From Microbispora hainanensis (lineage in GTDB: Bacteria > Actinomycetota > Actinomycetes > Streptosporangiales > Streptosporangiaceae), in the NCBI RefSeq assembly GCF_006874475.1, contig NZ_VIRM01000005.1, positions 124,001 through 188,000 of the forward strand: a stretch of DNA of 64,000 nucleotides. Reading direction: 5' to 3'. This document shows, in pieces, positions 56,116-63,817 of the stretch. The notes under the pieces were generated by a model that ran no database searches, had not been told where the DNA came from, and saw only the letters and a list, made by a program, of their open reading frames with translations. Every line of letters begins with the position of its first letter. Position 1 is the stretch's first letter. A program made the translations under genes and the position numbers.

Positions 56116-56527
56116 GGGCCTCACCTTATCGATTTCCACCTTGACAGCTACCCACACCGGCACGCCGCCCGCCGCTGCTGGACTGGGGCAAGCACAATGA
56201 GGGCACACGGCATCATGATCAGCGGCGAAACGACGAGAACCACCGGGACGACCGTTGCAGGTCATCAAAATGGTTCTTAGGGTTGCCGCAGGTCAGAGCG
56301 GCGCTCAATCACTGTCACCCGAAGTAGAGGTGTCTTACGTCATGTGAACCACCTGGCGATCCGGCCGGGGACGCACCCGCAGCAGACGGCGTCCCTCAGA
56401 ACGCGGGCCGGAGGGGCCGGCCGGGGCTCGGCGGAAGATTTTCCCGGGCCGTGTCGATCCGGGGGCCGCTCGTTCGACGTAGGGGTGCGAGGGACGAGAC
56501 GCGGCCCCGCCGGAGAAGGAGAACAGG
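56116..56527. other. 412-bp stretch without a recognised gene
   Basis: It contains the upstream regions of the SnoaL-like gene and the DGPF-domain gene and no credible coding sequence. GGAGAAGGAGAA just before 56528 is the ribosome-binding site of the DGPF gene. No repeats or dyads stand out. Confidence 0.5.
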
Positions 56528-56926
56528 ATGCCGAGCTACATGCTGATCATGCGGGGCACCGACGAGTCGAACGCGGCCATGATGGCCGACATCGAGGAGA
56601 TGATGGCCAGGACCCGTCAGTTCATCGAGGAGATGGTCAAGGCCGGCGTTCTCCTCGCGGCGGAAGGGCTCGACGATCCGCGCCAGGGTGTCGTGGTCGA
56701 CTTCAGCGGCGAGGTCCCGGTGGTCACGGACGGGCCGTACGGAGAGACGAAGGAACTGTTCGGGGGCTACTTCCTGCTCGACGTCGCCTCGAAGCAGGAG
56801 GCGGTCGAGTGGGCCAAGCGGGTACCGGCGGTCACCGGTTCCAAGATCGAGGTCCGGCGGGTGGCCGGCGAAGACGAGATGCCGCAGGACACCGCGGGGG
56901 CCGCCGAGGGACGGGCCCGGATCTGA
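56528..56926 (+). CDS. DGPF/YCII-domain protein, partner of ECF42 sigma
   Basis: A 132-residue DGPF (DCGxxxx/YCII-like) protein: SYMLIMRG at the start and TDGPYGETKELFGGYFLLD in the middle, the motif that names the family (DGPY here). A long purine-rich ribosome site precedes ATG 56528. The TGA overlaps the ATG of the sigma-factor gene. ECF42 sigma factors are known to be encoded with, and to transcribe, DGPF genes. Confidence 0.92.
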   Translation: MPSYMLIMRGTDESNAAMMADIEEMMARTRQFIEEMVKAGVLLAAEGLDDPRQGVVVDFSGEVPVVTDGPYGETKELFGGYFLLDVASKQEAVEWAKRVPAVTGSKIEVRRVAGEDEMPQDTAGAAEGRARI

Positions 56927-58149
56927 TGGGTGCGGCCGACGTCGAGGCCGTCTGGCGGATCGAGTCGGCGCGGATCGTCGCCGCGCTGACCCGGTTCACC
57001 GGCGATTTCGGGCTGGCCGAGGACGCGGCCCAGGAGGCGGTGGCCGAGGCGCTGGTGTCGTGGCCGCTCGACCCTCCGGTCAATCCGGCCGGCTGGCTCA
57101 TGGCCACGGCGCGGCGGCGGGCTATCGACGCGATCCGCCGCCGGACCGCCCTCCAGGACCGGTATGCCCTGCTGGCGGCCGACCCGGCCGATCCGGCGGT
57201 CGGCGAAGAGGCCGACCCCGACAGGATCGACGACGACATCTTGGCGCTGATGTTCGTCAGCTGCCATCCGGTGCTCTCGCCCGAGGCCCGGGTGGCGCTG
57301 ACCCTGCGCGTGGTCGCCGGCCTGTCCAGCGAGGAGATCGCCCGCGCGTTCCTCGTGCCTGTCCCCACCGTGCAGGCCCGCATCACCCGGGGCAAGAAGA
57401 CGATCGCGGCGGCCGGAGTGCCGTTCGAGCTGCCGCCGGCCGACGAGCGCCGGGAGCGGCTGGGCGGCGTGCTCAGCGTCCTCTACGTGATCTTCACGGA
57501 GGGGTCGACGGCCACGTCCGGCGACCGGCTGATGCGGCCCGACCTCGCGTACGAGGCGATCCGGCTGGCCCGCACCCTGGCCGCGCTGCAGCCGGACGAG
57601 CCGGAGGTGCACGGCCTGCTGGCGCTGTGCGAGCTGACGGCGGCGCGCTTCCCGGCCCGGACCGGTCCGGACGGTTCGCCGATCCTGCTGGAGGACCAGG
57701 ACCGGCGGCGGTGGGACTATTCGGCGATCCACCGGGGGCTGGCCGCGCTGGCCAAGGCGTCGGCCCGGGGCCTCGGCCCCTACGGCCTGCAAGCCGCGAT
57801 CGCCGCCACCCACGCGTCGGCGCTCTCCACCGAGGAGACCGACTGGGACCGGATCGTGGTGCTCTACGAGGCGCTCGGCCGGGTCGCGCCCTCGCCGGTG
57901 GTCGAGCTCAACCGGGCCGTCGCCGTCGCCATGGCCTCGGGCCCGGCGCAGGCCCTGGCCATCGTGGACGAGCTGGTCGCCTCAGGCCGGCTCTCCGGGT
58001 CGCATCTGGTTCCGACCGTACGCGGGGAACTGCTGGCCCGCCTCGGCCGGCGACCGGAGGCGCGCACCGAGCTGGAGCTGGCGGCCCGGCTGTGCGCCAA
58101 CCAGCGCGAACGCTCGGTGCTGCTGCGCAAGGCGGCCGCGCTGGGCTGA
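56926..58149 (+). CDS. ECF42-family RNA polymerase sigma factor
   Basis: A 407-residue ECF sigma with sigma2 (TGDFGLAEDAAQEAVAEALVS, NPAGWLMATARRRAIDAIRR) and sigma4 (LRVVAGLSSEEIARAFLVPVP). A C-terminal SnoaL/TPR-like extension of about 220 residues ends AARLCANQRERSVLLRK. There is no anti-sigma gene; in this family the C-terminal region is required for activity, and DGPF proteins are the target. Start/stop overlap with the DGPF gene (TGATG) couples translation. Confidence 0.93.
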   Translation: MGAADVEAVWRIESARIVAALTRFTGDFGLAEDAAQEAVAEALVSWPLDPPVNPAGWLMATARRRAIDAIRRRTALQDRYALLAADPADPAVGEEADPDRIDDDILALMFVSCHPVLSPEARVALTLRVVAGLSSEEIARAFLVPVPTVQARITRGKKTIAAAGVPFELPPADERRERLGGVLSVLYVIFTEGSTATSGDRLMRPDLAYEAIRLARTLAALQPDEPEVHGLLALCELTAARFPARTGPDGSPILLEDQDRRRWDYSAIHRGLAALAKASARGLGPYGLQAAIAATHASALSTEETDWDRIVVLYEALGRVAPSPVVELNRAVAVAMASGPAQALAIVDELVASGRLSGSHLVPTVRGELLARLGRRPEARTELELAARLCANQRERSVLLRKAAALG

Positions 58150-58302
58150 TTTCTGGGCTGAGCTGATTTCTGGGCTGGGCTGACTTCTGCGCCGGGCCGA
58201 CTTCTCCGGCCCGACCGGCCGGGATCCGAACGCGGCCCGGATGCCCGTTCCGCCGGCTGGGCGCGCTACCGGCAGGCCGTGGCGATCGCTACGGTCGGCG
58301 GC

Positions 58303-58695
58303 ATGGGACTGCTGTTGGCATTGCGTCCTCCGCAGCCGCGTCCGAAGAGCCTGCGTCGCGCCACCCGGGCACAGCGGCGTGAGCGTCGCCGTGCGGAGGC
58401 CGAAGAGTGGATGACGGCAGAACGGCGGGGCTGGGTGCTGGACGTGGAGGTAGACGAGCTCCTGTCGCTGGTGGACAGCGCCGGAAGCAGCGGCCTGCTC
58501 GTTCTGGGAGGGCTCGACCCGTGGTCGGACACGGTTCTCGATCGACGCGACCTTCCGCAGCTTGAGGCGGACGTCGACCGTCTGGAGGCTGCCGTCGGCA
58601 CCGACGCGCAACGCGAGCTGGTGGCGGCCATACGGAAGCTGCTGACGTGCTGGCAGGCAGAGCCCGATCTGCTGTTGCACTGCTACGGGGACTGA
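58303..58695 (+). CDS. Hypothetical protein
   Basis: About 130 residues beginning MGLLLALRPPQPRPKSLRRA, a basic helical N-terminus (RAQRRERRRAEAEEWM) and an acidic helical C-terminal half (LPQLEADVDRLEAAVG). GC3 bias supports coding. ATG 58303 lacks a strong ribosome site; an upstream in-frame start at 58279 is possible. Not recognised. Confidence 0.5.
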   Translation: MGLLLALRPPQPRPKSLRRATRAQRRERRRAEAEEWMTAERRGWVLDVEVDELLSLVDSAGSSGLLVLGGLDPWSDTVLDRRDLPQLEADVDRLEAAVGTDAQRELVAAIRKLLTCWQAEPDLLLHCYGD

Positions 58696-58850
58696 CCGGA
58701 ACGCGCAGTGGACACACGATCCGGTCACCCCCTGCGTGGCCCGGCTTTCGGCAAGCCGTGCGATTGGCTGAGAGCCGTTTTGCCGTCAGCGGGGGTGGCC
58801 GGTGCGAGCATCGCGGAAGGCAGAAGCGATCAACGCGGCTCGGGGGAAGC

Positions 58851-59303
58851 ATGCTTCGAAAACTGATCGTGATGGTGGGCGTGGCCGTAGCGGTGTCGCC
58901 GGCGGCCGACGCCTGGGCAGGCCAGGGGCCTGCGGTTCCACCAGCCCGGACGGTCATCGCCACTCCGTCGGAAGGGCAGGCGGCCGGTGCGTGCAGCCCC
59001 GGATCGCCGTGTGCGGCGGTCAACTGTGGTCCGGGCCGCGTCTGCGTGCCCTCTCCCAAGCAGTGCTTCACCACGCCGTGCCCGCAGTACGACTGCGTGC
59101 CCGCGTCCTCGGTTCCCCGCGCGAATCACCGGCCTCCGTACGCCGGCTCACACTCTGGGTCACATCCTGGCCGGTGGCGGCCCCGCGACCCGGAGCAGCG
59201 ACCGGCCTACCCGCACGACCGGCGAACGGCGGACCGTTCAGAGAACCCGCCTGCAGGCACTCCGGCACGGAACATCGCACTGGCCGTCGACCTCCAGTCC
59301 TGA
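58851..59303 (+). CDS. Secreted Cys-rich protein
   Basis: A 150-residue protein with a signal peptide (MLRKLIVMVGVAVAV, cleavage after AWA). A short domain holds seven Cys in about 35 residues: ACSPGSPCAAVNCGPG then VCVPSPKQCFTTPCPQYDC. A Pro/His/Arg-rich disordered tail follows. GGGGGAAG precedes ATG 58851. The Cys spacing resembles small disulfide modules known from eukaryotes, but no named family is assigned. It lies in the gene-poor accessory stretch. Confidence 0.55.
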   Translation: MLRKLIVMVGVAVAVSPAADAWAGQGPAVPPARTVIATPSEGQAAGACSPGSPCAAVNCGPGRVCVPSPKQCFTTPCPQYDCVPASSVPRANHRPPYAGSHSGSHPGRWRPRDPEQRPAYPHDRRTADRSENPPAGTPARNIALAVDLQS

Positions 59304-59380
59304 ACCCGGGCTCGTTGGCCCCTGGCGGTCTTGTCGGAAATCGGCTGGCGCGGCCGGTGACAAGTCGCTCACTGCGGCGA

Positions 59381-59927
59381 TGCTGTCCACATGGGCGTGT
59401 TCGTTCGCCTGCGCCGCACTGAGCGCGCACGGCCTGGCGCCTCGCCGCTCCTGGCTGGGGGTGATGGGCGAGCGGTGGCGGGCACTGCGGGGTGCGCCCG
59501 GTTTGGTTGAGTACGCCGACGCGCTGACGCGGCTGAACCGAGCCATGAGCAGGGCGTCGATGACGGTCATGCACCTGCTGTCGGACCTGGACACGCTGAC
59601 GGCAGAGGCGGACAGGCCCGAAGCCCGAGGTTTCACCGACCGCGCGGCCGTCACGGGGCTGGCCGGGCTGCTGTCACACGAGCTCGCAAGGGTCGCCGCC
59701 CCGTCGAAGTCGCTCTGCTCACGGGTCCTGAGACGGAGCTGGTCACCTCCTGGTTGGCACCGGATTCCTGGCAACGGTGAGTCGGGCATTCGGGCCGCGA
59801 CAAGTACCTGATCAAAACGGGAGAGCGGCTTGGCACTCCGGTCGAGCTGTCTCTGGTCGGTGAGGAATGCCGTTTGTGCGACTTCAACGACGTTTCTGCA
59901 CGGTTGGTTGGGAACTCCGAGGGGTGA
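59381..59927 (+). pseudogene. Frameshifted remnant, unknown family
   Basis: From ATG 59381 a coding-like frame (LSTWACSFACAALSAHGL, LVEYADALTRLNRAMSRA, MHLLSDLDTLTAEAD) runs to about 59700. Coding character then jumps to the +2 frame (VEVALLTGPETELVTSW), meets TGA at 59778-59780 and resumes in that frame (KYLIKTGERLGTPVELSLVG) to TGA 59925-59927. This is best explained by a frameshift plus a nonsense mutation in one old gene. The family was not recognised. Confidence 0.4.
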
Positions 59928-59949
59928 GGGTCGGTCTCCGGTGAGAGTG

Positions 59950-60402
59950 CTACTCGGGTGAATCGCGGTCGGACTCATTAGGGAGACGAATACCGAAACG
60001 GACGCGCAGCACCTTTGCCAGGAGCTCGAGACCAGCGACGCCGGTGAGCACTACAACGATCGCTGCGCCCAAGCCGGTGTCTGCAGCGGTATCCAGTCCT
60101 GCCCACAGAAGGAGAGCGGTGATCAGCATACGGCTGCGGAATTGAGACCGGAGGAACCAGCGCAGGCAGAATATGCCCGGTTCGGCGGCCTGTCGGGCGA
60201 TCCATGTGATCCGGGAGTGCAGGCCAGCGTAGAGGATGCCGGCCGCGTAGACGGCCAAGGTCGTGGGCGGGAATCGAGTGGTGAGTCTGTGGAATTTCGA
60301 CGTCCGGCACGGGCACCCAGAAGATAGGGATGATGACCCCGCCTTCACTACGGCTGGCCTGACGTGGGAAAATCCGCCGGGTGGCTTCCCTCCACTCCGC
60401 AT
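59950..60402 (-). CDS. Hypothetical small membrane protein
   Basis: A minus-strand frame of about 150 codons, with the start uncertain. Hydrophobic segments include TTLAVYAAGILYAGL, MLITALLLWAGL and GLGAAIVVVLTGVAGLELLA, and the C-terminus is hydrophilic (RLPNESDRDSPE). GC3 is weaker than in the core genes. It could be a partial or decayed gene. Confidence 0.35.
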   Translation of the reverse strand: MRSGGKPPGGFSHVRPAVVKAGSSSLSSGCPCRTSKFHRLTTRFPPTTLAVYAAGILYAGLHSRITWIARQAAEPGIFCLRWFLRSQFRSRMLITALLLWAGLDTAADTGLGAAIVVVLTGVAGLELLAKVLRVRFGIRLPNESDRDSPE

Positions 60403-60631
60403 CACAGTGCGTGCTACGAAAGTAGCGCCGGGAGTACAGCGGTACGAATACCCGACACGTGCATAAGCCCCGGTGTTGCCTCTGCTACGTACGCAGCCGG
60501 GGCACAGCTTTGTGTGAGCAAGACTGCCACAGGTGCCTCGTTGCATGGTGAGCAATGCGTCATTTGCAGGCTCGTCGGCATGAATACGTCGCTACATGAG
60601 GGCCGGGAGACGTGAGCCAGGTCCCCGGGTT

Positions 60632-61111
60632 TCAGAGCCAGAAGGTGTCGTGGCGGAGGTAGAACTCCGCCTTCTCCTCTTCGCTCATGTCCGCGAGCGT
60701 GAGCAGCCCCTCGAAGTAGCCCTCCCGGGGTGCGCCGGGTGCGAAGTGCAGCAGCATCGACGCCGGCTCGCCCGACTCGTTCCGGAACGCGTGGGTGCCG
60801 CCCTCCGGAACGTGTACGAAGTCGCCAGGGCCGGTGTCGATCCAGCGCCGGCCGTCGTAGATCCGCACCGTGCCGGTGAGGATGTAGAACGACTCGGAGA
60901 TCGACCGGTGGAAATGCGCCGCCGGGCCGCTGGGCTTCGGTCCCATATCCCAGCGGTAGAGCCCGAACTGTCCATTGGTCGTCGCACCGGTCGCCAGATA
61001 GTGCACCGTCGTTCCGCTCGGGTAGTCGAGCTCGGGCGTGGCGTCCGGGCGCCGGTACGTCGCCGTCGGCTCGCCCGTGTCACCGTGGTAGGCCGGTGGG
61101 GGATAGGTCAC
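60632..61111 (-). CDS. Cupin-domain protein
   Basis: A 159-residue cupin: AAHFHRSISESFYILTGTVR (His-x-His and Glu of motif 1) and GDFVHVPEGGTHAFRNES (motif 2). Such proteins bind a divalent metal and act as dioxygenases, isomerases or binding proteins. GTG 61111 has GAGGAAAGG about 8 nt upstream. It stands alone, with about 280 bp of DNA without a clear gene upstream (61112-61389). Confidence 0.85.
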   Translation of the reverse strand: MTYPPPAYHGDTGEPTATYRRPDATPELDYPSGTTVHYLATGATTNGQFGLYRWDMGPKPSGPAAHFHRSISESFYILTGTVRIYDGRRWIDTGPGDFVHVPEGGTHAFRNESGEPASMLLHFAPGAPREGYFEGLLTLADMSEEEKAEFYLRHDTFWL

Positions 61112-61389
61112 TGGTCGTCCTTTCCTCGGGTGCGAGCCGTTCGGCCTCCGGATTGCGGAGTGCGCCGCCGAAGGCCGATCGTCGTCGCTCGCAGGTTCCT
61201 ACCCGGAGTCGCCGGGAGCGCACAGCAGCACTCGCCGGTCGAAGCCGACAGTACGCCCACCGCCCGCCGAGGTGTAGGTGATGCCCGCATTGCCGCAGGA
61301 GCTGGATGAGATCCGGAGCGACCAACTCGCCGCCGCTGTGCCCGCGCCCGCCGTACGCGGGGCCGTTGACGCACTCGCCGCGCCTTTCG

Positions 61390-61800
61390 TCAGGCGCCGA
61401 GCACCGAGGCGAGAGCAGTCAGCGCCTCGGCGGCGTCGTCGCCGGTGGCGCGCAGGGTCACGCTCTGCCCGCTCGTGGCGCCCAGGCCCATCAGCGACAG
61501 CACGCTGCGCACGTCGACCGTGCGGGAGCCGTACGAGAGGGTGAGGGCCGAGGTGAAGGCGGCGGCGGTCTGGGCGAGCGCGCTCGCGGGGCGGGCGTGC
61601 AGGTCCTCGCTCAGGACGATCGTGCGCTCGTCCGCGCCCACCTCGGAAGGCACGGCCGCAGGAGCCGCCCCAGCAGGGGGCGCCCCAACAGCAGTCGCTC
61701 CGGCGGGTTTCGCCACAGCAGGGGGCGTCGCGAGCGGAGGGCTCGCCTCAGCGGGGGCCGCTCCCGCGGGGTTTGCCGTGGGGTCAGAGCTTACGGACAT
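61390..61800 (-). CDS. HPr-family phosphocarrier with a long N-terminal linker
   Basis: A 136-residue protein. The C-terminal 80 residues are HPr-like: active-site His in LSEDLHARPASAL and RSVLSLMGLGATSGQ around the usual Ser46 helix. The first 55 residues are Ala/Pro-rich (PAGAAPAEASPPLATPPA), like an interdomain linker that lost its partner. ATG 61800 lies 17 bp inside dhaM. In many actinobacteria the HPr module is fused to DhaM; here it is separate. It presumably passes phosphate from enzyme I to the EIIA-like protein next to it. Confidence 0.88.
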   Translation of the reverse strand: MSVSSDPTANPAGAAPAEASPPLATPPAVAKPAGATAVGAPPAGAAPAAVPSEVGADERTIVLSEDLHARPASALAQTAAAFTSALTLSYGSRTVDVRSVLSLMGLGATSGQSVTLRATGDDAAEALTALASVLGA

Positions 61801-62158
61801 GCCACGCCTCCTCGGCCGCCGCCAGCACACCGTCCAGCGAGGCGCCGCCGCCCGCCGCGACGACCGCGGAGATGGCGCCCTCCACGAACGGCACGTCGGC
61901 GATCACGACGTCATCCGGGGTCTGCAGCAACTTGGCGGTGAGCACCGAGCTGCCGAGGTCGGGGATGAGCACGACCCCGTCCCCCCGGTCCACCTCCTTT
62001 ATTGCGGCGGTCACGAGATCGGGGCTGGTGCCGAGGCCGCCGTCCTCGGTGCCTCCCGCCGCCGCCAGCGGCACGTGCGCGCCGCCGATCTGCCTTGCCA
62101 GCGCGGCCACTTCCGTGGCCAGGCCGTTGCTGTGTGAAATAAGTACGATGCCAACCAT
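61784..62158 (-). CDS. dhaM: DhaM, PTS-dependent dihydroxyacetone kinase phosphotransferase subunit (EIIA domain only)
   Basis: A 124-residue EIIA-mannose-type protein: active His in VLISHSNGLATEV and DLGSSVLTAKLL. DhaM phosphorylates ADP bound to DhaL, which in turn phosphorylates dihydroxyacetone held by DhaK. Only the EIIA domain is encoded; the HPr follows as a separate overlapping gene. It is divergent from the IclR regulator. Confidence 0.9.
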   Translation of the reverse strand: MVGIVLISHSNGLATEVAALARQIGGAHVPLAAAGGTEDGGLGTSPDLVTAAIKEVDRGDGVVLIPDLGSSVLTAKLLQTPDDVVIADVPFVEGAISAVVAAGGGASLDGVLAAAEEAWHVRKL

Positions 62159-62177
62159 TCGTTATTCCTGAAGATCG

Positions 62178-62192
62178 TTCGGCATAATCGAA
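62178..62192. promoter_or_regulatory. Candidate IclR operator and promoter
   Basis: TTCGGCATAATCGAA is a dyad (TTCG-N7-CGAA) in the 36-bp gap between dhaM and the IclR gene. It contains CATAAT, a -10-like box 6 nt before GTG 62195, so the regulator could sit on its own leaderless promoter. Confidence 0.55.
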
Positions 62193-62194
62193 AA

Positions 62195-62968
62195 GTGATC
62201 CAGTCGGTGGAGCGCGCCGCGCTCATCCTGAAGGTCCTCGGGTCAGGCACCCCCCGGCTCGGGGTCACCGAGATCGCCGAGCGGGTGGGCCTGGCCAAGC
62301 CGACCGTGCACGGGCTGCTGCGCACGCTCGCCGCCTGCGAGCTGGTCGTGCAGGACCCCGACACCGGCAAGTACGCGCTCGGGCCCGCCGTGCTGCAACT
62401 CGGCAACGCTTATCTGGAGGGGTCGGAACTGCGGGCCAGGAGCCTGCTGTGGGCCGACTCCCTGGCCCAGCGCGTCAACGAGGCGGTCTGGGTCGGCACA
62501 CTGTCGGGGAGCCGGGTGATCGTGCTCCACCACGTGTTCCGGCCCGACGACGTCGTGCAGATCCTGGAGGTCGGCGCGGCGATTCCCTGGCACGCGTGCG
62601 CGCTCGGCCACGCCATCGCCGCCCACGACCCGCGCCGGGACGAGCTGCTGTCGGGCGACCTCGCCCCGCTGACCGGGCTCACCAGGACCGTCCGCGACGA
62701 CCTTGAGCGGGTGCTCGCGGAGGTGCGCCGCCGGGGGTACGCGGTCGAGGACCAGGAGGCGGCGCTGGGAGACGCGGGCGTCGCCGCGCCCGTCTTCTCC
62801 CGGGACGGCTCGGTGGCCGGCGCCGTCGCCGTTGTCGGGCCGGTCGAGCGGGTGCTGGACCCGGCGCGGCGGGAGGAGATCGCGCTGGCCGTGCGCGAGA
62901 CCGCACGGGCGCTCTCGCGCGACCTCGGCGCGCCCCGCTCCGCCGTGCCCGGCGGCCCGCTCGTCTGA
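62195..62968 (+). CDS. IclR-family regulator of the Dha locus
   Basis: A 257-residue IclR protein: N-terminal winged helix (LGVTEIAERVGLAKPTVHGL) and an effector domain (GAAIPWHACALGHAIAA). GTG 62195 has no ribosome site, and a -10 box is 6 nt upstream, suggesting a leaderless mRNA. It lies between dhaM and dhaL, which are on the other strand, and is divergent from dhaM. It is probably a glycerol/dihydroxyacetone-responsive repressor or activator of the locus. Confidence 0.9.
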   Translation: MIQSVERAALILKVLGSGTPRLGVTEIAERVGLAKPTVHGLLRTLAACELVVQDPDTGKYALGPAVLQLGNAYLEGSELRARSLLWADSLAQRVNEAVWVGTLSGSRVIVLHHVFRPDDVVQILEVGAAIPWHACALGHAIAAHDPRRDELLSGDLAPLTGLTRTVRDDLERVLAEVRRRGYAVEDQEAALGDAGVAAPVFSRDGSVAGAVAVVGPVERVLDPARREEIALAVRETARALSRDLGAPRSAVPGGPLV

Positions 62969-63048
62969 GTGGTCCGCGTCCACCCGGCCTGCGTCCACCC
63001 GGCCTGGGCGCCTCACGACCCGGCAGGCCGACTGGTCCGCGTCCACCG

Positions 63049-63093
63049 GGTCCACGTGCGCCCGGTCCACGTGCACTCGGTCCACGTGCGCCC
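63049..63093. repeat. 15-bp tandem repeat with CACGTG cores
   Basis: Three copies of ggtccacgtgcgccc (one with substitutions) start at 63049, 63064 and 63079 in the gap between the convergent IclR and dhaL genes. Each contains the palindrome CACGTG. Confidence 0.7.
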
Positions 63094-63162
63094 GGTTCCG
63101 GGCGCCGGACGGGCCGGCCGGCGCCGGGACCCGGCTCGTCGCGGCCCGGCCGCGGCTCGCGA

Positions 63163-63789
63163 TCATCGGGAGGCGGCCGCCTTCAGCGCACCGAACAGCA
63201 GAGCCGTCGAGGCGGCGCCGGGATCCTCGTGCCCGACGCTGCGCGGTCCCAGGTAGCTGGCCCGTCCCTTGCGCGCCTGCAACGGGACCGTCGCCCGGGC
63301 GCCCTGCTCGGCCGCGGCGGCGGCCGCCTCCAGCGCCTCCTCCGGCTTCAGTCCGTCCCGTACGGCCTGGGCCAGCGCCTTGGCGGCCGGGGCGAGGGCG
63401 TCGACCATGGTCTTGTCGCCCTCGGCCGCCGCGCCGAGGCGCTGCACGCCGGACAGGGCCGCGTTCAGGCCCGTGCTCAGCTCGGCCGGCGAGATCTCCG
63501 CGGCCTCGCCGAACGCCTTGCCCATCTCCCGGAAGGCGGTGCCGTACAGAGGGCCCGAGGCCCCGCCCACCTTGCGGATGAGCGTGGAGCCGACGAGGAC
63601 GAGGAGCGCGCCCGGGGTCTGCGGGGAGGCGCCGGCCAGCGCCTCCTGCGCGGCGGTGAACCCGCGGTCGAGGTTGGCGCCGTGGTCGGCGTCGCCGATC
63701 GCGGCGTCCAGTTGGGTGAGGTGGTCGCGCTGTGCCCGTACGGCGGCGGCGATCTCCTCGATCCAGGCGGCGAAGAACTGCGTGTTCAC
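63163..63789 (-). CDS. dhaL: Dihydroxyacetone kinase ADP-binding subunit DhaL
   Basis: A 208-residue DhaL, with the Mg-ADP-binding Asp cluster in LDAAIGDADHGANLDRG (about 28-44), KVGGASGPLYGTAF and GDKTMVDALAP. The C-terminus GPRSVGHEDPGA is typical. It transfers phosphate from DhaM to dihydroxyacetone on DhaK. GTG 63789 lies 28 bp after the dhaK stop. Confidence 0.94.
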   Translation of the reverse strand: MNTQFFAAWIEEIAAAVRAQRDHLTQLDAAIGDADHGANLDRGFTAAQEALAGASPQTPGALLVLVGSTLIRKVGGASGPLYGTAFREMGKAFGEAAEISPAELSTGLNAALSGVQRLGAAAEGDKTMVDALAPAAKALAQAVRDGLKPEEALEAAAAAAEQGARATVPLQARKGRASYLGPRSVGHEDPGAASTALLFGALKAAASR

Positions 63790-63817
63790 GAGCGGACTCC
63801 AGAGGTTCGGATGGCGG

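Noticed and set aside
61112-61389. Short frames on both strands between the cupin and HPr genes
   Set aside because: No ribosome sites, no family resemblance and conflicting frames; treated as non-coding.
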